Shown: positions 15,647 to 25,866, numbered from the stretch's first letter. The stretch: 64,000 nt of DNA from Halotalea alkalilenta (GCF_001648175.1 NZ_CP015243.1:1054001-1118000); one strand, 5' to 3'. Made by a program: numbers and translations. Notes: generated from the sequence alone by a model not told the origin.

Positions 15647-16081
15647 TCAATAGTTTTTCCAAAGCCCCGGGGTCACCAGCTCGACCAGGTGCTGGTCCGG
15701 GTCGCGGAAGTAAAGGCTCAGGCTGCCGCTCGGCCAGTCGGTGCGGCCCTCTATCTCGACTTCTAGGTTCGCAAGCCAGTGCTCCCAGGCGTCGACGCTG
15801 GTCGGTTCGATGGCCAGGGCGATGTGCAGTGGACCCGCGCCATCGTGGGGAGGAATCCGCCCACCGGGCAGTTCTACCGCTGTGGTGGCACTGCCGCGCA
15901 GGAACAGCAGCAATACGGATGACCCTACCGGGAAGGCGGCCAGCCGACGGTCGTGAAACATCGGTGCCAGGCCCAGCACCCGGCGGTAGAAATCGACCGC
16001 GCGCGCGAGGTCGTCCACATAGAGTGCGGTTTCGACCACGCGTTGGACGGCGGGGGGCAAAGTGGGGGATGAAGCCGTCAT
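15647..16081 (-). CDS. VOC-superfamily (glyoxalase/dioxygenase fold) protein
   Basis: Vicinal-oxygen-chelate protein of 144 aa with two beta-alpha-beta-beta-beta modules: VETALYVDDLARAVDFYRRVLGL at residues about 16-38 and GPLHIALAI with SLYFRDPDQHLVEL near the C-terminus. Candidate metal ligands are His in PLHIAL and Glu in HLVEL. Related proteins include glyoxalases, fosfomycin/bleomycin resistance proteins and dioxygenases; the substrate is unknown. AGGAG lies 5 nt before the ATG at 16081. It is divergent from the first rlpA-like gene. Confidence 0.83.
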   Translation of the reverse strand: MTASSPTLPPAVQRVVETALYVDDLARAVDFYRRVLGLAPMFHDRRLAAFPVGSSVLLLFLRGSATTAVELPGGRIPPHDGAGPLHIALAIEPTSVDAWEHWLANLEVEIEGRTDWPSGSLSLYFRDPDQHLVELVTPGLWKNY

Positions 16082-16279
16082 GGGCGCTCCTGACAGGGCG
16101 GTTTTCAGGGTTTTTCTGGACTTTTACGGCAACTTGTCGTTAATTGTCACGATCCTCGGCAGCTTTGCGAGGCGGGCGGTACAACGCCGGGCGCGGGATC
16201 GCGCCGTTTTCCACAGGAATTACCCAGACACTCAAGGCGCCTTTGTCCGGCGAGTCCATTCAAGAAAGAGTTCTCGACC

Positions 16280-16690
16280 ATGCGTCAATGCTCCCTCGCT
16301 TCGCGTGCTGCGCGAATGAGCCCGCCCCTGGCGGCTCTGGCCCTGCTGTTAGCGCTGTTCTGCGCTCCCTTCGCTTTCGCCACCCAGGCGGATGCCATTG
16401 GCGCCGAGCAGGGGCGTGCCACTTATTACGACAGCCACTTCGACGGCGCGCTCACCGCGAGTGGCGAGCCCTTCAGCAATCAGGCGATGACCGCCGCGCA
16501 CCGTAGCCTGCCATTCGGTACCAAGGTGCAGGTGACCAATCTCGACAACGGTAAGCAGACCATAGTCAAGATCAACGATCGCGGCCCTTTCGTCTCCCAG
16601 CGCATCATCGATCTCTCCCAGAGCGCCGCGGAGCGGCTCGACATGGTGGAGCGCGGCGTCGCCCGGGTACGGGTCAGCGTGATCGATTGA
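16280..16690 (+). CDS. RlpA-like double-psi beta-barrel protein (secreted)
   Basis: Secreted single-domain RlpA-like protein, 136 aa. Signal peptide to about residue 35 (hydrophobic LAALALLLALFCAPFAFA), then one double-psi beta-barrel. Catalytic residues of lytic RlpA enzymes are retained: Glu in ASGEPF, His in AAHRSLPFGT and Asp in INDRGPF. The C-terminal SPOR domain of canonical RlpA is missing, so septal targeting by denuded glycan is not expected. No lipobox is seen, unlike the neighbour. It lies 124 bp before a second, similar gene. Confidence 0.86.
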   Translation: MRQCSLASRAARMSPPLAALALLLALFCAPFAFATQADAIGAEQGRATYYDSHFDGALTASGEPFSNQAMTAAHRSLPFGTKVQVTNLDNGKQTIVKINDRGPFVSQRIIDLSQSAAERLDMVERGVARVRVSVID

Positions 16691-16814
16691 GCGTATTACC
16701 CGGCAGCGGCCGGGTGAAGTCTTTACCGGCCGAATCAATCGGTTAACCTGAAGCGGGTAAAGCTTCACCGCGCGGCGTGCTAAGGTGTCGCGGTTTTCGA
16801 TTCGAGTTCACCGC

Positions 16815-17225
16815 ATGATGCCCTCGCTGTCTTCTTCCTCCAGTGTTTTTCCGCGCTACGCACTCTGGCCGCTGCTCTGCCTGCTGCTTGTACTCGGTGG
16901 CTGCGCGACCGGACCCTCGGGAGCTCCGAGCGGCCAGGTTCAGACCGGTAAGGCTTCCTACTATGCCGATCATTTCCATGGCCGTACCACCGCCAGCGGT
17001 GAACGCTTCGACCGCAATGCGATGACCGCAGCGCACCGTCGGCTGCCGTTCGGTACCCGGGTCAAGGTGACCAATCTCTCCAACCAGCGTTCGGTGACGG
17101 TGCGGATCAACGACCGCGGCCCCTTCACTGGAGGGCGTATTGTCGATCTCTCTCCTCGCGCCGCCGATCGTCTCGACATGCTCAGAAGCGGCATCGCACC
17201 GGTGCGCCTGGAAGTGATGCGCTAG
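16815..17225 (+). CDS. RlpA-like lipoprotein
   Basis: Second RlpA-like protein, 136 aa. A lipoprotein signal is clear ([14 protein letters not shown], lipobox LGGC), followed by the same double-psi barrel with Glu in ASGERF, His in [10 protein letters not shown] and Asp in INDRGPF. No SPOR domain. The barrel is nearly collinear with the upstream protein, pointing to tandem duplication. Start: ATG at 16815 is preferred; an in-frame GTG at 16785 would place ten residues before the signal. It probably acts on peptidoglycan from a membrane-anchored position. Confidence 0.87.
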   Translation: MMPSLSSSSSVFPRYALWPLLCLLLVLGGCATGPSGAPSGQVQTGKASYYADHFHGRTTASGERFDRNAMTAAHRRLPFGTRVKVTNLSNQRSVTVRINDRGPFTGGRIVDLSPRAADRLDMLRSGIAPVRLEVMR

Positions 17226-17273
17226 GGCGGCATCGAGGTGCGCAGCTTTCGGCACACGATGAGCGGTGCCAAG

Positions 17274-17315
17274 AAAACGGCGGGCGGCCCCCAGGAGGAG
17301 GCCGCCCGCCGTTTT
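17274..17315. terminator. bidirectional intrinsic terminator
   Basis: CGGCGGGCGGCC and its exact complement (12 bp, 10-nt loop) are flanked by AAAA on the left and TTTT on the right. It lies between the convergent rlpA-like and speA genes and serves both. Confidence 0.9.
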
Positions 17316-17329
17316 CGTTGATGCAGCGC

Positions 17330-19246
17330 TCATTGCTCGAGATAGGTATAGCCCTCGAGGCCGGCTTCGAGTTCGTCGAGGAAGGTGCCGCGATCGCTGG
17401 CCGAAAGTTCGCTGCGCAGCAGCTGGCGCTTGAACCGCTCGCGCAGCTTGGCGACGTCGAAGTTCACGTAGCCGAGCACCTGGGCGACGCTGTCGCCGTT
17501 GACCGGCGCGCCGAGATGCCACTGGCCTTCGGCGTCGACCGCCACGTCGATCGAGTCGGTATCGCCGAACAGGTTGTGCAGGTCGCCGAGGATCTCCTGG
17601 TAGGCGCCGACCAAGAACATGCCGAGCAGTTTTTCGCCATCGTCGTCCCAGTCCGGCAGCGGTAGGGTGCTTTCGATTCCCTGGCCGTCGACGTACATCT
17701 CGAAGCGTCCATCGGAGTCGCAGGTGATGTCCTGGATCACCCCGCGCCGGGTCGGCGGCTCGTCGAGATTGGTCAGCGGTAGCACCGGGAATATCTGGTC
17801 GATCCCCCAGGCATCCGGCACCGATTGGAACAGCGAGAAGTTGACGAACAGCTTGTCGGCGAGCTTCTCGTCGAGTTCGTCGAGGATCTCGCGATGCGAG
17901 CGGTTACGCGGGTCGAGTCGCCCGCGCAGGCGGTGGCAGGCGGCCATGTAGACCGCCTCGCCCTCGGCGCGCAGTTCGAGCGATACGTCGCCGAACACGA
18001 ATCGATCCTGCAGGTCGCTGATCGCCTGGAGCACATCGTGGTAGTACTCGGCCAGCACCCGCGGCTCGGCCGGCTCCGCGAGCCACTCGTAGGAGTTCCA
18101 CAGGATGTCGAGCTGGACGTCGCCCTGGCTGCGCTCGGGCAGCGTCGGGGCGAGCTGGCGCTCCTCGTCGATCACGTTGGTGATCAGCACCGCATGATGG
18201 GCGGTCAGGGCGCGGCCCGACTCCGAGATGATGTGCGGATGGGGCAGGCCGTGGGTCTCGCAGAGCTGGTGAAACGCGGCGACCACGTTGTTGGCGTACT
18301 CGGGCATCGAGTAGTTGGTCGAGCAGTGGCTGCGCGAACGGGTGCCTTCGTAGTCGACCCCGAGGCCGCCGCCGACGTCGACCACCTCGACCGGCGCGCC
18401 GGCCTCACGCAGGCTTTGGTAGAAGCGCGCGCATTCGCGCAGGCCGCGCTGGATGTCGCGGATGTTGGCGATCTGCGAGCCGAGGTGGAAGTGGACCAGC
18501 TGGAGCGAGTCGAGCATCTCCTCGGCGCGCAGCCGTTCGACCACCTCGATCACCTGGCGTGCGGTGAGGCCGAACTTCGACTTCTCGCCGCCGGAGTTCT
18601 GCCACTTGCCCTTGCCCACCGACATCAGCCGTGCGCGCACGCCGATTCGCGGGGCCACGCCGAGATTGCGCGACTCCTCGATGATCAATGAGAGCTCCGA
18701 GCTCTTCTCCACCACCAGGAACACCTTGTGGCCGAGCTTCTCGCCCATCAACGCCAGGCGCACGTATTCGCGGTCCTTGTAGCCATTGCAGACGATCAGC
18801 GACGGCGACTCGGAGGAGAGCGCGAGCACCCCGAGCAGCTCCGGCTTGCTGCCCGCCTCGAGGCCGACCCGACCGCGCCCGCGCTCAGGCGTGGCGAGCA
18901 GCTCCTCGACCACTCGGCGCTGCTGGTTGACCTTGATCGGATAGACCGCGGTATAGCCGCCCTGGTACTCGAGCTCGCTGATCGCGCGGTCGAAGGCGCG
19001 ACAGAGGTGCTCGACCCTTGAGTGGAGGATGTTGCTGAAGCGGACCAGCACCGGTAGCCGCAGGCCGACGGCTTCGATTCGCCGGGTGAGCTCGGTCAGC
19101 TTGATCGCCGGGGTGCCTGCCTCGCCCTTGGGGCGGACCAGCACGTCGCCTTCGGCGTCGACGTCGAAATAGCCGCTGCCCCACTGGTCGATGTTGTAGG
19201 TGCGGCGCGCATCCAGCGGGGCGAAGGTCTGGGCACTGGGGGTCAT
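17330..19246 (-). CDS. speA: biosynthetic arginine decarboxylase
   Basis: SpeA, 638 aa, PLP-dependent (alanine-racemase fold) decarboxylase making agmatine from arginine, the first step of the arginine route to putrescine. The PLP lysine is K105 in AVYPIKVNQQ. Other signatures are GLEAGSKPELL, the HFHLGSQI strand and the glycine loop VVDVGGGLGVDYEG. The length matches the biosynthetic enzyme and differs from the inducible AdiA fold. GGAG lies 6 nt before the ATG. No speB or aguA follows; the next gene upstream in the same direction is thrB. Confidence 0.97.
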   Translation of the reverse strand: MTPSAQTFAPLDARRTYNIDQWGSGYFDVDAEGDVLVRPKGEAGTPAIKLTELTRRIEAVGLRLPVLVRFSNILHSRVEHLCRAFDRAISELEYQGGYTAVYPIKVNQQRRVVEELLATPERGRGRVGLEAGSKPELLGVLALSSESPSLIVCNGYKDREYVRLALMGEKLGHKVFLVVEKSSELSLIIEESRNLGVAPRIGVRARLMSVGKGKWQNSGGEKSKFGLTARQVIEVVERLRAEEMLDSLQLVHFHLGSQIANIRDIQRGLRECARFYQSLREAGAPVEVVDVGGGLGVDYEGTRSRSHCSTNYSMPEYANNVVAAFHQLCETHGLPHPHIISESGRALTAHHAVLITNVIDEERQLAPTLPERSQGDVQLDILWNSYEWLAEPAEPRVLAEYYHDVLQAISDLQDRFVFGDVSLELRAEGEAVYMAACHRLRGRLDPRNRSHREILDELDEKLADKLFVNFSLFQSVPDAWGIDQIFPVLPLTNLDEPPTRRGVIQDITCDSDGRFEMYVDGQGIESTLPLPDWDDDGEKLLGMFLVGAYQEILGDLHNLFGDTDSIDVAVDAEGQWHLGAPVNGDSVAQVLGYVNFDVAKLRERFKRQLLRSELSASDRGTFLDELEAGLEGYTYLEQ

Positions 19247-19298
19247 GATGAGCTCCGGGAAAAGGGAGAGCGCCGGGCCAGGCCCGGCGTGCAGAAGA

Positions 19299-20249
19299 TC
19301 AGCGAGGAAGCTCGGGCGCGCCGCGCTCGACGCGGGAACGCAGGATGTCGCGATACTGGGTCGGATCCTTCGGCGTCAGCGAGTGCGCGGGCGGGTCGAC
19401 GTAGATGACCAGGAGCCTGGACAGCCAGTAGCGCAGGGCCGTGAGCTGGAGCATCTTCGGCCAGGCGCGGCGCTCGTCTTCGCTGAACGGACGCTGTGCC
19501 ATGTAGTTCTCGAGCACCGCGCGATAGCGCGCATCGATGATGTCGCCGTTCTCATCGCTGCACCAGTCGTTGACCAGGATCGCGAGATCGAACAGCAAGT
19601 CGCCCGTACAGCCATTGTAGAAGTCGATCAGCCCGGTGAGCCGATCGCCCTCGAACATCGCATTGTCGCGGAACAGGTCACCGTGCAGCGCGCCCTGTGG
19701 CAGCTCGCTCGAGTAGCCGAGGTGGCTTTCGAGACTATCGAAGCGATCGAGCATCAGCTGCTGATCCTCTTCGCTGAGGTAGGCCATCACCTTCGGGTGG
19801 TTGGCGCCGATCCAGCGCAGGTCGCGCGGGTTGGGGCGCGAGCCCGGGAAGCTGCGGGAAAGATCGTGCATCTTGCCGAGCAGTTGGCCGATCGCGGTGC
19901 ACTGGGCCAGCGTCGGCGACATCGGGTGGTCGCCCGAGAGCCGGGGGAACAGCAGCGCGGGCCGATTGGCCAGCGTCTGCAGCGCCTTGCCTTCGCGGTC
20001 GTGCAACGGGCTTGCCACCGGCAGCTCGTGATTGGCGAGAAAGTCGAGCAGTTCGACGAAGAACGGCAGCTCCTCGCTTTCGCCCTGTTCGAACAGCGTC
20101 AGCACCAGCGACTGGCGATCAGTGGTGACGAAGAACGTCGAGTTCTCGGTGCCGCTGGATACTTCGTCCAGCGCAACCAGGCGCCCAGCATCGAAGCGTT
20201 CGAGGAAAGCGATGACCTGGGTCTCGCTCAATGGTGTGAAAACCGCCAT
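19299..20249 (-). CDS. thrB: homoserine kinase (aminoglycoside phosphotransferase fold)
   Basis: ThrB of the Pseudomonas/alphaproteobacterial type, 316 aa, phosphorylating homoserine on the way to threonine. It belongs to the APH-fold kinases, not the GHMP kinases of E. coli: catalytic loop LHGDLFRDNAMF and metal-binding GLIDFYNG are visible, with GTENSTFFV near residue 33 as the nucleotide loop. It starts about 135 bp downstream of a DUF2782 gene, the arrangement seen beside polA in Pseudomonas and Halomonas. Cotranscription with DUF2782 is likely. Confidence 0.93.
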   Translation of the reverse strand: MAVFTPLSETQVIAFLERFDAGRLVALDEVSSGTENSTFFVTTDRQSLVLTLFEQGESEELPFFVELLDFLANHELPVASPLHDREGKALQTLANRPALLFPRLSGDHPMSPTLAQCTAIGQLLGKMHDLSRSFPGSRPNPRDLRWIGANHPKVMAYLSEEDQQLMLDRFDSLESHLGYSSELPQGALHGDLFRDNAMFEGDRLTGLIDFYNGCTGDLLFDLAILVNDWCSDENGDIIDARYRAVLENYMAQRPFSEDERRAWPKMLQLTALRYWLSRLLVIYVDPPAHSLTPKDPTQYRDILRSRVERGAPELPR

Positions 20250-20384
20250 AGGGTTCCTGGGCGTTCGATCCGTGTCTGGGTGCGCCCCAAGCGCTGGGCT
20301 CAGGGCGATGAGGGAGAGATTCTACCATCCGGGGCGCCGTACGCGAGATCGACCGAGGGAGAAGATGCGCGCAAGTGCATTCGC

Positions 20385-20711
20385 TCACCAGCGCAGCAGG
20401 GTCCACTGCGGAATCGCGATGCGCTGGGTGTTGTTCGGCGAGCGCTGGAAGTTGCCGTCGCCGTTGGAGTCGACCAGGAAGTAGGAAGGACCGACGTTCG
20501 GCACTACTTCGATCGCATAGAGCTGGCCGTTGACTCGATACTCACGGACCGTACGGTCGTCTTCCTGGCGAGTGGTGATGTCGGGAGCCGGTGCGTCCTG
20601 TTGCTGGTCCTGCGCCTGGGCCTGGGCGATGGTCTCGATGCCGATCATCGGCAGCGCCAGGGGTAGGGCGAACAGGGCGCTCAGGAGCGGGACGGAGAGC
20701 GTGCGTTTCAT
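20385..20711 (-). CDS. DUF2782 domain protein
   Basis: Small exported protein of 108 aa. Signal peptide to about residue 33 (LPLALPMIGIETIAQAQAQ), then a short domain with EDDRTVREYRVNGQLYAIEV and GPSYFLVDSNGDG, the DUF2782 pattern. Function unknown. It is consistently found between thrB and polA in related genomes. AAGGA lies 7 nt before the ATG at 20711. It is divergent from polA. Confidence 0.88.
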   Translation of the reverse strand: MKRTLSVPLLSALFALPLALPMIGIETIAQAQAQDQQQDAPAPDITTRQEDDRTVREYRVNGQLYAIEVVPNVGPSYFLVDSNGDGNFQRSPNNTQRIAIPQWTLLRW

Positions 20712-20895
20712 AGCATGATCCTTCGATGGGGCCTCCGGGCCGAAAAGTGAGGAGGCGATAGAGGGAGTTTAGGCGTTCGTAACGTCTCAGACCATTGGCA
20801 CTGCGGATGCCAAATCGACGCACGCTGCGTATCATGCATGGATCATGGGTCCGCTACGCCGCGCGCCTTGCAAGTTCAGCCATTGGGAGCTCTCG

Positions 20896-23670
20896 ATGCC
20901 GTCAAAGGCCGCCCCTCCGATCGTCTTCGTCGACGGTTCCGCCTACCTCTACCGCGCCTTCCATGCCCTGCCCCCGCTCTCCACCTCCGATGGGCGCCCC
21001 ACTGGGGCGGTACGCGGCGTGGTGTCGATGCTCAAGAGCCTGATCAAGCAGTACCCTGAAAGCCCGATGGCGGTGGTGTTCGATGCCAAGGGCAAGACCT
21101 TCCGCGACGAGCTGTTCGCCGAGTACAAGGCTCATCGCCCGCCGATGCCGGACGAACTGCGGGCCCAGATCGAGCCGCTGCACGCCTGCGTGCGTGCGCT
21201 CGGCCTGCCGCTTTTGTGCGTCGAAGGGGTCGAGGCCGACGACGTGATCGGCACCCTCGCACGCCACGCCACCGAGCAGGGGCGCGACGCGGTGATTTCG
21301 ACCGGCGACAAGGACATGGCCCAGCTGGTCAATAGCCATATCACCCTGGTCAACACGATGAAGGGCGAGACCCTCGATCCCACAGGGGTCGAGGAGAAGT
21401 TCGGCATTCCGCCGGAGCTGATCGTCGACTACCTGGCGCTGATGGGGGATTCGGTCGACAACATTCCAGGCGTTCCCGGGGTCGGCCCGAAGACTGCGCT
21501 GGCGATGCTCACCGAATATGGCGCGGGGCTCGAGGCGATCTACGCCGATCTCGACAGGCTCAGCGGGCTTTCGTTTCGCGGCGCCAAGTCGATGGCGAAG
21601 AAACTCGAGGAGTATCGCGAGCAGGCGTTTCTCTCCCATCGACTGGCGACGATCCGCACCGATTGCGAACTGCCGGTCGGGCTCGACGATCTCGGGCTGC
21701 CGAAACCCGATCGAGAGGCGTTGATCCCGCTCTATCGGGAGCTCGAGTTCAACGGCTGGCTCGCCGAGCTGCTCGAGGGCGCGGATGCTCCCGCTGCCGC
21801 CGAGGGTGGTGCGAAGCCGGTGGGAGAGGATGGGGTGGAGGTCCCCTCGGCCTTCGGCGAGGTCGACTACCAGGCGGTGGTCGATCGCGCGACGCTGGAT
21901 GCCTGGCTCGACCGGCTGGCCGGGAGCGAGGCGTTCTGCTTCGACCTGGAGACCACCAGCCTCGCCTACATGCGCGCCGAGATAGTCGGCATCGGGCTTG
22001 CGATCGTACCGGGCGAGGCGATCTACGTGCCGGTCGGCCACAGCTATCTCGGTGTGCCCGAGCAGCTCGATCGCGACGAGGTACTCGGCCTGCTCGCGCC
22101 GCTGCTGGCCAATCCGGCGATCGCCAAGATCGGCCAGAACCTCAAGTACGACATCGAGGTGCTGGCGCGTTACGGCATCGAGGTGCGCGGCCGGCTGATC
22201 GACACCATGCTCGAGTCCTACGTGCTCAATTCCACCGCCACCCGTCACGACATGGACTCGCTGGCGCTGACCCACCTGGGCTACCGCACGGTGAGCTTCG
22301 AGGAGGTCGCCGGCAAGGGCGCCAAGCAGATCACCTTCGACCAGGTGGCGCTGGAGTCGGCGGTGCCCTATGCCTGCGAGGATGTCGACGTCACCCTGCG
22401 TCTGCACCAGGTACTTCGTCCACGGGTCGAGGCGCAGGGCCGGCTCAACGAGGTGCTCGACCAGCTCGAGACCCCGCTGATCCCGGTGCTGGCGCGGATC
22501 GAGCGCAATGGGGTGATGATCGATGCCGAGCGCCTGGGGATCCAGAGCCGCGAGCTCGAGAGCCGGATCAAGGAGCTCGAACTCAAAGCCTTCGAGGTCG
22601 CCGGGCGAGAATTCAACCTGGGCTCGCCGAAGCAGCTCGGCGAGATTTTGTTCGATGAGCAGAAGCTGCCGGTGATCAAGAAAACGCCCAAGGGCGCGCC
22701 CTCGACCGCCGAGGCGGTGCTCGAGGAGCTAGCCCTGGACTACCCCCTGCCCAAGCTGATCATCGAGCACCGGGGTCTTTCCAAGCTGAAGTCGACCTAT
22801 ACCGACAAGCTGCCGCAGTTGATCGACCCCTCCTCGCGGCGCATCCACACCAGCTACCATCAGGCGGTGACCGCCACTGGGCGGCTCTCCTCCTCCGACC
22901 CGAACCTGCAGAACATTCCCGTGCGTACCGAGGAGGGGCGCAAGATTCGCCGCGCCTTCATTGCACGCCCCGGCTATCGCATCGTCGCCGCCGATTACTC
23001 GCAGATCGAACTGCGGATCATGGCCCATCTCTCCGGTGACAAAGGGCTGCTCACGGCCTTCGCCGAGGGGCGGGACATCCACGCCGCGACCGCCGCCGAG
23101 GTATTCGGGGTCGCTCTCGACAAGGTCAGCGCCGATCAGCGCCGCAGCGCCAAGGCGATCAACTTCGGCCTGATCTACGGGATGAGCGCCTGGGGCTTGT
23201 CGCGCCAGCTCCACGTCGAGCGCAATCAGGCGCAGGTCTACATCGAGCGCTACTTCGACCGCTATCCCGGTGTCGCGCGGTTCATGGAGAACATCCGTGC
23301 CCAGGCCGGCGAGCAGGGCTTCGTCGAGACGGTATTCGGCCGGCGCCTCTATGTGCCGGAGATCACTTCGCGTAACCACGCTCGCCGTCAGGCCGCCGAG
23401 CGCACTGCGATCAACGCACCGATGCAAGGAACCGCGGCGGACATCATCAAACGTGCGATGATCGACGTCGACGGCTGGCTTCGCGATGAAAGCGAGTTCG
23501 ACGCGCTGATGGTGATGCAGGTCCACGACGAGCTGGTGTTCGAGGTCAAAGACGATCAGGTCGAGGGCTTCATCGAGGGGGTGCGCAAACGGATGGAAGC
23601 CGCCGGTGAGCTCGATGTCGCGCTGCTGGTGGAAGCACGCGCAGGCAACAACTGGGATGAGGCGCACTGA
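20896..23670 (+). CDS. polA: DNA polymerase I
   Basis: PolA, 924 aa, for Okazaki fragment maturation and repair. N-terminal 5'-3' exonuclease domain (residues 8-290: [44 protein letters not shown]), a 3'-5' exonuclease domain with intact FDLETTS near residue 350 and further acidic residues ([11 protein letters not shown]), and the family A polymerase domain with [19 protein letters not shown] (motif A), the O-helix [16 protein letters not shown] and VHDEL (motif C). GGGAG precedes the ATG by 5-6 nt. The open frame begins further upstream at 20845, but conserved sequence starts at 20896. Confidence 0.98.
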   Translation: MPSKAAPPIVFVDGSAYLYRAFHALPPLSTSDGRPTGAVRGVVSMLKSLIKQYPESPMAVVFDAKGKTFRDELFAEYKAHRPPMPDELRAQIEPLHACVRALGLPLLCVEGVEADDVIGTLARHATEQGRDAVISTGDKDMAQLVNSHITLVNTMKGETLDPTGVEEKFGIPPELIVDYLALMGDSVDNIPGVPGVGPKTALAMLTEYGAGLEAIYADLDRLSGLSFRGAKSMAKKLEEYREQAFLSHRLATIRTDCELPVGLDDLGLPKPDREALIPLYRELEFNGWLAELLEGADAPAAAEGGAKPVGEDGVEVPSAFGEVDYQAVVDRATLDAWLDRLAGSEAFCFDLETTSLAYMRAEIVGIGLAIVPGEAIYVPVGHSYLGVPEQLDRDEVLGLLAPLLANPAIAKIGQNLKYDIEVLARYGIEVRGRLIDTMLESYVLNSTATRHDMDSLALTHLGYRTVSFEEVAGKGAKQITFDQVALESAVPYACEDVDVTLRLHQVLRPRVEAQGRLNEVLDQLETPLIPVLARIERNGVMIDAERLGIQSRELESRIKELELKAFEVAGREFNLGSPKQLGEILFDEQKLPVIKKTPKGAPSTAEAVLEELALDYPLPKLIIEHRGLSKLKSTYTDKLPQLIDPSSRRIHTSYHQAVTATGRLSSSDPNLQNIPVRTEEGRKIRRAFIARPGYRIVAADYSQIELRIMAHLSGDKGLLTAFAEGRDIHAATAAEVFGVALDKVSADQRRSAKAINFGLIYGMSAWGLSRQLHVERNQAQVYIERYFDRYPGVARFMENIRAQAGEQGFVETVFGRRLYVPEITSRNHARRQAAERTAINAPMQGTAADIIKRAMIDVDGWLRDESEFDALMVMQVHDELVFEVKDDQVEGFIEGVRKRMEAAGELDVALLVEARAGNNWDEAH

Positions 23671-23708
23671 GATCTGCGCCTGCAGCACGATGTCCGTAGG
23701 AGCGAGCG

Positions 23709-24641
23709 ATGAGCCTCAATGCGCTGTTGATGCGTGAGCTGGTGCGGTTCACCGCCAAGCGGCGGCTTCGCAATAGCGCCGACGTAGCGGCGCTGCGTGC
23801 GGAGCTCGAGCGCTTGGAGGCACGCAAGCCACAGGTGGAGTACGCCTATGACATCTCGACGCTCGACTTCGGCGGCGTCGAGGTCGAGCGGGTCGCGCCT
23901 TTGGACCGACCCGACCCGAGGGAGGATGAAGAGGCGCTGCTCTATTTCCACGGCGGTGCCTGGGTGGTCGGCGAGCCGCGCGGCTTTCGCCCGCTCACCA
24001 CCCGGTTGGTCGAGGCGGCGGGTGCGCCGCTCTATGGCGTCGACTATCGTCTCGCTCCCGAGCACCCTTATCCTTGCGCGTTGGACGACTGCGAGCGTGC
24101 CTACCGCACGCTCTTGGATCGTGGCCTCGACCCGCGGCGCATCGCCCTGATTGGTGATAGCGCCGGTGGCAACCTGGTCTTCGCGCTGGCGCTGCGGCTC
24201 AAGCGCCAGGGAATCGCGCTACCGGCGGCGCTGGTCGGGCTCTCGCCCTGTACCGACCTCACCGCGGGAGGGGGCTCGTTCAAGCGCAACTTCCGCCGTG
24301 ATGCGATGCTGCCCGCCGAGCGTCTCAACGACTGCATCGAGGCCTATTGTCCCTGCGTGGATCTCTGCGACCCGGAGGTCTCTCCGCTGTTCGGAGATCT
24401 GACCGGGCTGCCGCCGACGATGCTGCAGGTCAGCAACAATGAGATTCTGCTCGACGACTCGACCCGGCTCGCTGCGCGGCTGCGCGAGGCGGGCTGCGAG
24501 GTCGAGCTGGATGTCTGGAAGGGGCTCTGGCATGTCTGGCAGGCGTTTCCCGAACAGGTGCCCGAGGCGCGCCGGGCGATCGTCCAGATCGGTGCCTTCG
24601 TGCGCCAACGCTTCGACGCGCGAGCCGAGCGCGTGGCGTGA
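23709..24641 (+). CDS. alpha/beta hydrolase, hormone-sensitive lipase family
   Basis: HSL-type esterase/lipase of 310 aa. Oxyanion motif LYFHGGAW near residue 78, nucleophile elbow GDSAGGN near residue 150, acid in ILLDDS near residue 248 and His in GLWHVWQ near residue 278. An N-terminal helical cap (residues 1-40) is present. Substrate unknown; such enzymes favour short acyl esters. GGAG lies 6 nt before the ATG, 38 nt after polA, so it may be read from the same message. It converges on siaD with only 15 bp between stops. Confidence 0.9.
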   Translation: MSLNALLMRELVRFTAKRRLRNSADVAALRAELERLEARKPQVEYAYDISTLDFGGVEVERVAPLDRPDPREDEEALLYFHGGAWVVGEPRGFRPLTTRLVEAAGAPLYGVDYRLAPEHPYPCALDDCERAYRTLLDRGLDPRRIALIGDSAGGNLVFALALRLKRQGIALPAALVGLSPCTDLTAGGGSFKRNFRRDAMLPAERLNDCIEAYCPCVDLCDPEVSPLFGDLTGLPPTMLQVSNNEILLDDSTRLAARLREAGCEVELDVWKGLWHVWQAFPEQVPEARRAIVQIGAFVRQRFDARAERVA

Positions 24642-24656
24642 TCGGTGGCTGGCGCC

Positions 24657-25457
24657 TTAGTCCGAGAAGAGCTCGACTTCGCAGCGGTCGCGTCCGCGGC
24701 GCTTGGCGTCGAGCAGCGCGGCATCGGCCCGGTTGAGCGACTGCAGCAGCGAGTCTCCCTCCCTGTGCTCGCTGAGCCCGCAGCTGGCGGTAATCTTCAG
24801 CACCTCGCCCTTGACCTTGATGCTCAGCCGCCTGACCGCCTCGAGCAGCCGCTCGATCACCGGGATGGCTTCGTCGATCCCGCTGTTGGGCAGCAGCAGC
24901 ACGAACTCCTCCCCGCCCCAGCGGCCGCAGAGATCCCAGCTGCGGGTATGGTCGCGCAGGGTGGCGGCGATCGCCACCAGCACCCTGTCCCCGGCCTCGT
25001 GCCCGTGCTGGTCGTTGATCCGCTTGAAGTGGTCGACATCGAGCATCGCGATCGCGAAGGGCTCGCTGTGGCGCCGCGCGCGGTCGCTGGTACTGAGGAT
25101 TCGATCGGTCAGCATGCGCCGGTTGGCGAGCCCGGTGAGCGGGTCGAACAACGACTCCTGGCGCAGCTCCACGTTGCTCTGCTGGATCGCGTGCTGATAG
25201 CGGTCGGAGATCCTGGCGACCTTGTCGAGCCGCTTGAGCTGCCGGTGATAGCTATCTATCAGGCTTTGGCGTTCGAGCAGCGAGTAGCGCTGGAAGCCAT
25301 CGGAGATGTGCACCAGGCGCTCCATCCGGCTCTGCTGGTGCTTGTAGGCATCGAACAGCTCGGCCAGCGCGATGTGCAGCGGATGGTCTCGATTCGAGGA
25401 AGAGGCCAACAGGGAGGAGACACGCTCCTCGATGCCGACAGGCTCGCGGCTGTTCAT
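24657..25457 (-). CDS. siaD: diguanylate cyclase SiaD
   Basis: Last gene of siaABCD. Diguanylate cyclase of 266 aa: an N-terminal helical region (about 1-100, with a coiled-coil stretch before LFDPLTGLANRR) and a GGDEF domain with active GGEEF at residues 181-185. An inhibitory I-site R172-x2-D175 lies five residues before it, so product inhibition is expected. In P. aeruginosa unphosphorylated SiaC binds the SiaD stalk and activates c-di-GMP synthesis, promoting aggregation. GAGG lies 6 nt before the ATG, 8 nt after the siaC stop. No membrane segment. Confidence 0.92.
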   Translation of the reverse strand: MNSREPVGIEERVSSLLASSSNRDHPLHIALAELFDAYKHQQSRMERLVHISDGFQRYSLLERQSLIDSYHRQLKRLDKVARISDRYQHAIQQSNVELRQESLFDPLTGLANRRMLTDRILSTSDRARRHSEPFAIAMLDVDHFKRINDQHGHEAGDRVLVAIAATLRDHTRSWDLCGRWGGEEFVLLLPNSGIDEAIPVIERLLEAVRRLSIKVKGEVLKITASCGLSEHREGDSLLQSLNRADAALLDAKRRGRDRCEVELFSD

Positions 25458-25465
25458 GTCGAACC

Positions 25466-25852
25466 TCAATTCCCATTTAGGGGAGTGATGGCGAACGGGA
25501 AGCTGCAATCTTCGCGAAACTCTTCCGCGAGCTCCGCCACACGCTCGTTGCGCGGAGAATAGTGCCAGGTGACCTGGAGCGCTCGGCCGCTGCGATGGGC
25601 CTCTTCGAGCAGATCGAAGATATCCATCATCGATTTCACCGAGCTGGTATTGAGATAGAGCAGGCCGAGCTCGAGCTTCAGCGGTTGGTTGTCTTCGCGC
25701 AGCAGGTAGCGCTCGATCCACGCGATCAGCGGTGCGAACAGCTCGTAGGAATTCTCCGGATAGGAGTCGCCGGCGAGCTGCACCAGGCCTGTGTCCCAAA
25801 TCGCACTGACCGAAGGGCTCGACGCAGTGGCGGGGATACAAAGGTCATTCAT
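25466..25852 (-). CDS. siaC: SiaC regulatory phosphoprotein (DUF1987)
   Basis: SiaC of 128 aa, the phospho-switch of the Sia pathway. The phosphoacceptor segment LLYLNTSSVKSMMDIFD is intact; T69 corresponds by position to the threonine phosphorylated in P. aeruginosa SiaC. Dephospho-SiaC activates SiaD; phosphorylation by SiaB blocks this. The ATG at 25852 has only a distant AGGA, and the longer open frame upstream overlaps siaB without conserved sequence, so this start is chosen. The gap to siaB is 14 nt. Confidence 0.9.
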   Translation of the reverse strand: MNDLCIPATASSPSVSAIWDTGLVQLAGDSYPENSYELFAPLIAWIERYLLREDNQPLKLELGLLYLNTSSVKSMMDIFDLLEEAHRSGRALQVTWHYSPRNERVAELAEEFREDCSFPFAITPLNGN

Positions 25853-25866
25853 AGAGGTGTCGTTTC

